Shown: in pieces, positions 1-4,334 of the stretch | Numbering within the stretch: position 1 is the stretch's first letter | How the letters are laid out: each line of letters starts with the position of its first letter | Assembly: GCA_023400335.1 (NCBI GenBank) | Contig: JAEXFF010000415.1 | Span: 1-10,245 of the forward strand | DNA from: Bacteroidota bacterium | GTDB lineage: Bacteria > Bacteroidota > Bacteroidia > Bacteroidales > Marinifilaceae | Direction: 5' to 3' | DNA length: 10,245 nucleotides | Program-made: the position numbers and the translations under genes | Notes under the pieces: generated by a model | Seen by the model: only the letters and a program-made list of their open reading frames with translations | What the model was told of the DNA's origin: nothing | The model's database searches: none

Positions 1-64
1 TTATATGAGGTGACACATGTTCAATTTTACGTAATTCTACTATATCAATACATTTATTTTCTCA

Positions 65-72
65 CAAAGATA
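65..72 (-). promoter_or_regulatory. Candidate Bacteroidetes -7 box firing left out of the window
   Basis: On the minus strand these bases read TATCTTTG, an exact match to the Bacteroidetes sigma-ABfr -7 consensus TAnnTTTG. No clear -33 TTTG is seen at the usual 19-21 nt spacing, so this rests on the -7 box alone. A transcript would start near position 58 and leave the window. The only ORF seen on that strand before the edge is a 5-codon one, so the gene served, if any, lies further left. Confidence 0.35.
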
Positions 73-212
73 TGCCTATTTATGAGATGATTAAGTGTAA
101 AAGTGAATCAAAATTCATCGAATTGCATTTTTGCACTTAAAATTTTAGCACGATAGCGTATTTTACAAAGAAAGAAATATTTTATTCAGCAACACAATTA
201 GATTATTATTTA

Positions 213-220
213 TATCTTTG
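213..220 (+). promoter_or_regulatory. Candidate Bacteroidetes -7 box upstream of the leader-like ORF
   Basis: TATCTTTG matches the TAnnTTTG -7 consensus exactly, 20 nt before an ATG at 241. A -33 TTTG is not evident. With the opposite-facing box at 65-72 it brackets an AT-rich region (73-212) that contains a near-perfect inverted repeat (94-103 against 129-138, AAGTG-T/C-AAAA). This resembles the operator zone of a divergent promoter pair. The function is inferred from position only. Confidence 0.4.
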
Positions 221-240
221 TAATAGAGTTATTTGAAGCG

Positions 241-267
241 ATGGAAAAACACAGCAGACCAAAGTAG
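241..267 (+). CDS. Possible 8-codon leader peptide or frameshifted small ORF (MEKHSRPK)
   Basis: An ATG 20 nt downstream of a good -7 box opens an 8-codon frame ending in TAG at 265-267. Beyond it, another frame stays open from 263 to a TAA at 401-403, so a single-base frameshift could explain a longer original product of about 54 codons. Alternatively it is a true short leader, because several RNA hairpins follow (374-563). That layout recalls translationally attenuated Bacteroides leaders such as the one reported for tetQ. No resistance or regulatory gene follows on this strand: a readthrough transcript would run antisense into the decayed gene at 570. Translation is not demonstrated. Confidence 0.25.
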   Translation: MEKHSRPK

Positions 268-363
268 TTCGCTCATTTCTATATCGTTACCTATTGTTAT
301 ACTCTTCTTCTTCAAAAATCTATTATTCAATAGATTACAATCACATTTCTTGTTTCTTAGAAC

Positions 364-563
364 ACACCTTGCCGTGTTCGGGCGAACACATTTTCGGGAG
401 TAACCCGAAACCCTTTGAGTTACTAAAAGGACACCTTGCTGTTAGCCGACGCTAACAAAATCGGAGAGCCGACGCTCTCTGATGATTAAAGTAGATTTCC
501 GCTTTGTCTGCTATACTCGCTATACCGAGTGTGCATACTGTATTATCCTATGAAAAAAGGATA
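364..563. repeat. Non-coding cluster of six small hairpins with a repeated lead-in motif
   Basis: This stretch has no gene but holds successive perfect inverted repeats: GTGTTCG/CGAACAC (374-389), TTTCGGG/CCCGAAA (392-410), GTTAGC-CGAC-GCTAAC (441-456), GAGAGC-CGAC-GCTCTC (464-479), ACTCG/CGAGT (515-530) and TATCC/GGATA (544-563). The third and fourth have different stems but the same loop, CGAC. The first and third are each introduced by ACACCTTGC(C/T)GT (364-375 and 431-442). From memory, similar stretches occur near transfer or regulatory regions of Bacteroidales conjugative elements; this was not verified. The function could be attenuation, transcript processing or protein binding. The hairpins are directly visible. 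Confidence 0.6.
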
Positions 564-569
564 GTCGGG

Positions 570-794
570 TTATAATTTCCACCACCGTTCGATGTCCTCA
601 CTGTAGGTTTCCAGAGGATGCCGGGCGAGGTTTTCGATCAGTCCCGAAACGCTCATCCGTCGTCCTCCTAACCTGCGCACGACCTCGTCCAATCGGTCGC
701 AACGAACGAATGTTGTACGTAACAAACCGATGGATTGCCGGACAATCTGTCCGACAAATATACATTGTGACCGTCTGCCCCATGTTGCAACCAA
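570..794 (-). pseudogene. Remnant of a DUF3408-like mobile-element protein (C-terminal part)
   Basis: The last 45 or so residues resemble the conserved C-terminus of DUF3408 proteins, which are accessory proteins of Bacteroides conjugative and mobilizable elements. Visible features are a V-V-R-R-L-G-G-R-R segment, then S-V-S-G-L-I-E-N, then H-P-L-E-x-Y-x-x-D-I-E at the end, stopping at TAA 570-572. The frame has no convincing ATG: its leftmost possible start is a TTG near 794. A different minus frame (up to 945, around 700-900) carries a proline-rich stretch and a segment like the usual N-terminal part of such proteins (M-Y-I-C-R-T-D), so an upstream frameshift is likely. It lies downstream of the integrase and the RhuM-like ORF on the same strand, as accessory genes of such elements often do. 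Family assignment is from memory of the motif and is moderate. It is most likely non-functional. Confidence 0.45.
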
Positions 795-820
795 CCGACA
801 TTGGGCTGTTGGGCGGTATA

Positions 821-866
821 TTTGTTTGTACCTTTGGCTTTACATCGGGCTGACGGTACAAACAAA
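821..866. repeat. Perfect 12-bp inverted repeat, 22-nt spacer
   Basis: TTTGTTTGTACC at 821-832 is exactly mirrored by GGTACAAACAAA at 855-866. It lies inside the decayed DUF3408-like region, about 27 bp beyond the leftmost possible start of the preserved C-terminal frame. Such a repeat could be a remnant of an origin-of-transfer hairpin, a protein-binding site or a regulatory stem. Nothing else here decides among these. Confidence 0.6.
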
Positions 867-1039
867 CCGACTTATGCAGCTTTCTCCGCACAGAAACAAA
901 GAGCCGGGAAAAGCTGTCACGGTATTGGGTGCAGGTTATCTGCATTACGTTAATAGGAAAACCTCATCGCTGCCGTCGGTTACGATTTTCCGCAGTAAAA
1001 TATCCATAATATGCACAGGCACGAAAGGGAAGGATGAGA

Positions 1040-1360
1040 CTATACTACAAGACAATTTCTTGAAAACGACAACGGGCAGGTGTTTAGTCGGAAGACAAGG
1101 GCGACAACCACCTCCATATTATACACATCCGCACCGTTTCCGTTTTCCAGACGAACGTATTTGCTGACTTCGTAATTGTGCAGGATGTTTTCTTTGAAGA
1201 TGGCTTTAATGCTGCCATGTACCGCTCCGGTAGTCGTGCCGAACAGTTCGACCAATTCCGCTTCACTCATCCATATGTCGGCGACCGCTCCGTTCTTATC
1301 GCTCGGCATTTTCAATTTGCCGTACTCGTCTATCGTGATGATGTTTCTTTCTTCTTTCAT
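1040..1360 (-). CDS. RhuM-like DNA-binding domain protein, possibly truncated
   Basis: This is a 106-residue protein. Residues 28-90 (I-W-M-S-E-A-E-L-V-E-L-F-G ... I-K-A-I-F-K-E ... Y-N-M-E-V-V-V-A-L-V-F-R-L-N) follow the order of the N-terminal domain of the virulence RhuM family: an 'IWLTQ..LAELF' helix-turn-helix-like part, an 'IF+E' helix, and a '+YYNLD.I...GYRVN' end. Small proteins of this kind occur near integrases on Bacteroidales mobile elements. After 'FRLN' the sequence diverges and stops within about 14 residues, so the C-terminus may be lost. The start at 1360 is the second of two nearby ATGs; the first (10 nt upstream) is in another frame. It begins 24 nt after the integrase stop, so it was probably cotranscribed with the integrase. 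The biochemical function is unknown. Confidence 0.55.
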   Translation of the reverse strand: MKEERNIITIDEYGKLKMPSDKNGAVADIWMSEAELVELFGTTTGAVHGSIKAIFKENILHNYEVSKYVRLENGNGADVYNMEVVVALVFRLNTCPLSFSRNCLVV

Positions 1361-1473
1361 CGCTTTTCATTTTAGGGGATTGGATTATATGGCCTGACAA
1401 ATGAAGTTCTCCATCCGCTCGATACGCTGCAAGAGTTTCTCCATGTCGCGGCTCACTTTCTCCGCTGTAATCT

Positions 1474-1534
1474 GTAGGCTCGGCAGATAACGCCTTGCCG
1501 CCTTGCGACGGTAGGTTTTTATCAGCCTGCCCCC
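1474..1534 (-). ncRNA. Group II intron domain VI with branch-point A at 1480
   Basis: Directly after domain V, GGCAG (1531-1527) pairs with CTGCC (1486-1482), enclosing a long apical region. After the 3' arm come G, A (1480), then GCCTAC to the splice site. The A at -7 is at the spacing expected for the lariat branch point. The basal helix is imperfect, so the exact fold is uncertain. Confidence 0.7.
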
Positions 1535-1568
1535 GAACCGTACTTATACGTTTCCATGTATACGGCTC
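1535..1568 (-). ncRNA. Group II intron domain V (catalytic hairpin)
   Basis: The minus strand has the canonical 34-nt shape: a 9-bp lower stem starting GAGCCG and ending CGGTTC, a 2-nt bulge (AA) on the 3' side, a 5-pair upper stem with one C-A mismatch, and a GAAA tetraloop. The catalytic triad AGC occupies positions 2-4. This is the most conserved part of group II introns and it sits 61 nt before the 3' splice site. Confidence 0.9.
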
Positions 1569-1598
1569 TCCATCTATAACATCATTTTTTTGATCACA

Positions 1599-1863
1599 GC
1601 TTTGAATGTTGGCATTGCACTCCATGCATACGACTAAAGTCTTTCTGTGCATTCGGAGCATCTTATCCTCCCATTCATATTTACCTTTTAACCCTTTTGC
1701 CATCAGAGCCCGGTGTCATATTGCCGGGTTTCGCATAAATGCGTTGATAAGCCACGTAAAACATTTGCTCATTGAATAGAATTCGGTAGAGCCTTTCATA
1801 TTTGTAATCAGACTCTTTGCTGTGTTCAGCTAAAATGTTTAATACTTGCTCTGGATTTCTCAT
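1599..1863 (-). pseudogene. ltrA: Group II intron reverse transcriptase/maturase, internally deleted remnant
   Basis: Residues 1-57 from the ATG at 1863 (M-R-N-P-E-Q-V-L-N ... R-I-Y-A-K-P-G-N-M-T-P-G-S-D-G-K) are the typical N-terminus of a group II intron-encoded protein. Immediately after, around 1692-1700, the sequence jumps to the C-terminal part in another frame: K-G-L-K-G-K-Y-E-W ... R-K-T-L-V-V-C-M-E-C. This matches the end of the HNH/zinc region of these proteins. The reverse-transcriptase fingers and palm with the YADD motif, the maturase domain and most of the endonuclease domain are absent, an estimated loss of roughly 500 codons relative to family length. The short junction resembles a deletion at A-rich microhomology (GGCAAAA/GGTTAAAA). 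The usual C-x-x-C-H-x-x-I-H ending is degenerate here (C-M-E-C-N-A-N-I-Q). It cannot encode a working protein. Confidence 0.88.
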
Positions 1864-2075
1864 ACGTCTCTCACGTTTCCCCTTGTTTGTATTAAAGTTA
1901 TAGACTACTTCCCTTCGCCATGTACAAGGCTTTCCCTTGCTCGGACTACTATGGAAGTTCCGTTACCATATCGGATATTCAAAAGCTAACTTTATAGCTG
2001 ATTGTTTTTCAGCGTTCCGACTTAGGCAATCCCCAGTTAGTTTGCTTAATAACCAGTAGCGCGACATACTGTCGG

Positions 2076-2081
2076 ATGCGA
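2076..2081 (-). other. Candidate EBS1 of the group II intron
   Basis: TCGCAT on the minus strand is fully complementary to the last six bases of the 5' exon (ATGCGA, 2443-2438, IBS1). It lies within the ribozyme domain I region, about 360 nt from the intron start, and supports the insertion point independently of the reading frame. Confidence 0.65.
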
Positions 2082-2768
2082 CTTTCGTTCTTATACGCTT
2101 ATTGCGGCTGTGTCATAGTCGGTTCTTTATGCCTTACTCTAACGCGCAAAATAGGTAAAGTACTATGAAACAACGTATATATAATAGTCTTCCGTTGTTG
2201 CAAGATGTGGTACCACCGAACTATCGTTCAACCAATACAGGCTTCCTCCTTATGTATGTCTTTTCGTCTTGCCCCTCAGTCGCTACTTGACTATTAGTAG
2301 ACTTGGAGCTTTAATCAGTATGCTACACTCCCATTAGGTTTCCCCTTTGGATAAACTGATTGACAATAGGATTATATCGAACCCAATCCTAACTTCTTGC
2401 TATATAAGTATTTATTAAGCAGCCAATCTGGGCGCACTCGCATAGATTGGCGTGGTGCGGATGCTGCGGTGTCCCAACATCTTCGAGAGCGTTTCGATAA
2501 GTACGTCGTTCGACAAGCAGACTGTCGTGGCGTAAGTATGCCGGCTCATGTGCCATGTTACGTTTTTCTCGATACCGCATTTCTTCGCTATTACTTTGAT
2601 ACCGTTTTTACAATTATCGTAACACGGAACAGACAGCAGTTTTCCATTCTCGGCCACGCCCTCGTACTTCTCGATGATATGTTTGGCTACATCCAGCAGT
2701 CGGATATTTGTTTTGACATCCGTTTTCTGAGGGTTGGTATTCAACCACAAATGCCCGTCAAAAGCGGT

Positions 2769-2771
2769 TTA
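2769..2771 (-). other. In-frame TAA nonsense codon in the integrase (codon 271)
   Basis: The reading frame is open for 270 codons before and 111 codons after this TAA. The sequence on both sides is good integrase with no shift of frame, so a single base substitution is the simplest cause. It lies between the S258 region and the H344-x-x-R347 motif, so the truncated product would lack all the catalytic residues recognised here. Confidence 0.9.
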
Positions 2772-3581
2772 CAGGTTCGCTCTGGTCAGGTTCGCCATAT
2801 CCGTCCAGCTCAACCCCGTAAAAGTGCAGAAGATAAACAGGTCGCGGATCAACGTGTAACTCGGCTTCTTGAACGTCCTGTCGATCAGGAGCCTGATTTC
2901 GTCTTTAGCCAGAAACCCTCGTTTCGTCTCCTCTTTCGTGATGCTGTACGCGAAAAACGGATCGCGCTGCAACAAGCCGTTATTGATGGCCATATAGATA
3001 ATTTTCCGGAACGGCATCATATACGACCAGACCGTATTGTTACAGTGGTTCTTTTCCACTTTGAGGAACAGCTCGAAATCGGTGATGAAAGCCGGAGTAA
3101 GCTCTTTCAGGGCAATGTCGCTGACCTTGTACCGCTTTTCAATAAACTCCGCGAGGTGCTTGTAAACAATGTAGTATTTCCAATAGCTGCGCAGGCTTTT
3201 AAGTTTACCTACCTGCTTTTCGTAGTCCTCATTGTGCTGGCGGAATACGGCAAGCAGCGTTTCGTGGTTCATACCCAATCCTAAATAGGCACTGCGGACT
3301 TTCTCGGCGGTGACATAGTTGTCGCGGTTGCTGATCTGCTGATAGGCTCGATTGATTCCCACACGAATCTTATCCAACATACGGTTCGCCTCCTGTGCAA
3401 CGGTACTCCGACCGGACACGCGGCCTAACTCTACGTTCCACGATTTTTCCTCCACGTCTAATTTGCCACTGAATTGGGCAATTTTGCCGTTTACGGTAAT
3501 ATGGCACATGATCGGAATAAGCCCGTTCTTTTTCGGGGCATTGCGTTTCAGATAGAATAATACTTTGAAAGTCGATCTCAT

Positions 3582-3624
3582 AACTCTACAATTTTAAGTG
3601 TTTAAAAATACTTGTTGTAGAGTT
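3582..3624. repeat. 10-bp inverted repeat directly upstream of the integrase start
   Basis: AACTCTACAA (3582-3591) and TTGTAGAGTT (3615-3624) are perfect inverted copies separated by 23 nt. The first arm touches the integrase start codon. The spacer holds TATTTTTA on the minus strand, a near match to the -7 consensus. The position suits an autoregulatory operator, integrase binding sites or part of the attachment region; no second att copy can be seen in the window. Confidence 0.5.
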
Positions 3625-3722
3625 GTTCTTCGATACGCAAATCACAGCCAATCAGCGCAATCGCACCCGAAATATACCTTTTTTACCAAAAAGAGCGCTC
3701 GGTTTAGACAGGCGGCGTCTCA

Positions 3723-3755
3723 GCAAAGCTCGAATAAATGCGGCTTTGCATTCGA
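3723..3755 (+). repeat. Two interlocked perfect inverted repeats (H-type pseudoknot topology)
   Basis: GCAAAGC (3723-3729) pairs with GCTTTGC (3743-3749), and TCGAAT (3730-3735) pairs with ATTCGA (3750-3755). The order stem1a-stem2a-loop-stem1b-stem2b is that of an H-type pseudoknot if transcribed. It lies in the gene-free region just before the first copy of the tandem repeat. From memory, similar sequences recur upstream of genes in Bacteroidetes genomes; this was not checked. Confidence 0.5.
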
Positions 3756-3760
3756 CTTGC

Positions 3761-4039
3761 ACTGTCTTTCGCCTCCCTCTGCCCGAATATCGGAGATTCG
3801 GCTATATTTGCGGCCGGAACAAGACGAATAGAGCTTGTATTTCAGCGCTTTGAAATTCTGCTGAAACCGCCTTTGCCATTCGGAACAGAGTAATGGGATA
3901 GTAACGTAACTCCGGTTTCAATTGGCTTTTCGAGGGTTTTACTTGGCATCGCTCCGGCGGCTCATTTTCCGCTAAATTCCTTGTTTACAACCTTCTTGCT
4001 CCAATCCGCTCCCTTTCTCGTTTTTTATCCTTATCTTTA
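3761..4039 (+). repeat. Diverged tandem repeat, copy A (gene-free region)
   Basis: This unit is repeated at 4055-4308 with many substitutions and small indels. Shared blocks include ACTGT..TTCGCC (3761 and 4055), GAATAGAGCTTGTA (3826 and 4117), CCGGTTTC, and a 40-bp block at 3961-4000 against 4231-4270 with 33 identical bases. Copy A ends in TATCTTTA where copy B has the promoter box TATCTTTG. No gene is seen in it, so it is most likely a duplicated upstream region with a decayed promoter. Confidence 0.6.
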
Positions 4040-4054
4040 CCTCAAACGGAAATG

Positions 4055-4308
4055 ACTGTTTTCGCCGCTTTATACCAATACCGGAAATTCGGATCGGTTT
4101 GTAGCCTGAACAAAATGAATAGAGCTTGTAATTCCGCATTCTGAAAACTTTCCCTGTCGTTTAGAGTAACGGAATATAAACTAACGCCGGTTTCGGTTGG
4201 TTTTCCAGCAGCTTCGTTTCGCTTTTGCATCTCATTTTTCTCTGAACTCCTTGTTTGCAACTTTCTTGCGCTTATCTGCACACATTTTTATTTTTATCTT
4301 TATCTTTG
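4055..4308 (+). repeat. Diverged tandem repeat, copy B, ending in the lipoprotein promoter
   Basis: This is the second copy of the unit at 3761-4039, offset by about 270-294 bp. It runs directly up to the lipoprotein gene and its last eight bases are the -7 box. No convincing gene lies inside it. Confidence 0.6.
4301..4308 (+). promoter_or_regulatory. -7 box of the LruC-domain lipoprotein gene
   Basis: TATCTTTG fits TAnnTTTG exactly. A transcript starting near 4315 would leave a leader of about 20 nt before the ATG at 4335, which argues against the upstream ATG at 4311. The -33 region has no good TTTG at the usual spacing. Confidence 0.55.
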
Positions 4309-4334
4309 TGATGGAATTTGAAATAAACGAAAAA

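Larger units (their letters stand above)
1474..2437 (-). mobile_element. Group II intron (964 nt, ORF-deleted) inserted in the integrase gene
   Basis: Read on the minus strand, the intron starts with the group II 5' consensus GTGCG (2437-2433) and ends in CCTAC (AY rule) at 1474. An A seven bases before the end (1480) fits the bulged branch-point adenosine of domain VI. Domain V is a clear 34-nt element at 1568-1535. The last six exon bases, ATGCGA, are complemented 6/6 by TCGCAT at 2081-2076, a good EBS1 candidate. A weaker EBS2 candidate (ATTGG, 2236-2232) pairs with CCAAT in the exon. Excision restores the integrase frame exactly. About 575 nt of ribozyme (domains I-III) precede the reverse transcriptase start at 1863. 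Intact relatives are usually 2-3 kb; here most of the domain IV ORF is missing. Without its own maturase, splicing or movement would need a protein supplied by another intron. Confidence 0.92.
1385..3581 (-). pseudogene. IntDOT-like tyrosine recombinase (integrase), split by a group II intron and an in-frame stop
   Basis: This is the element's site-specific recombinase. Exon 1 runs 3581-2438 and exon 2 runs 1473-1385. Joined, they give 410 codons plus stop, a normal length for Bacteroides element integrases. The order is an arm-type DNA-binding N-terminus (about residues 1-85), a SAM-like core-binding domain (about 100-205), then the catalytic domain. Visible catalytic residues are the beta-strand K286, H344-x-x-R347, H371 and the nucleophile Y380 (in T-T-P-I-Y-A). 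The first catalytic Arg is replaced by S258 in T-G-L-S-W, as reported for the CTnDOT integrase. Two lesions are present. Codon 271 is TAA (2769-2771) in an otherwise continuous frame, just after N-L-T-R-A-N-L and before T-A-F-D-G-H-L-W. A 964-nt group II intron interrupts codon 382. With the intron removed, the end reads I-Y-A-K-I-T-A-E-K-V-S-R-D-M-E-K, which fits the family. The nonsense codon removes the whole active site, so the gene is dead unless suppressed. Confidence 0.9.

Noticed and set aside
364..563. CRISPR array
   Set aside because: The repeats are short self-complementary hairpins with different stems and irregular spacing; there is no constant repeat-spacer pattern and no cas gene.
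730..1167. 145-codon plus-strand open frame
   Set aside because: It overlaps the RhuM-like ORF and the DUF3408-like remnant on the other strand and shows no recognisable motif.
1296..1703. 135-codon minus-strand frame taken as one protein
   Set aside because: Only its first 35 or so codons are the maturase C-terminus. It then runs through ribozyme domains V and VI and integrase exon 2 in the wrong frame.
2769..2771. Programmed readthrough or recoding of the integrase stop
   Set aside because: No recoding signal was recognised and the rest of the gene is decaying, so simple mutation is more likely.
2397..3284. 295-codon plus-strand open frame
   Set aside because: It lies opposite the integrase, whose catalytic motifs are plain on the minus strand. 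Its own translation shows no family motif.
4042..4281. 79-codon minus-strand frame
   Set aside because: It lies within the tandem repeat and promoter region, its counterpart in copy A is not open, and it has no family resemblance.
4197..4334. N-terminal extension of the lipoprotein
   Set aside because: It starts at a TTG upstream of the promoter box and would bury the signal peptide.
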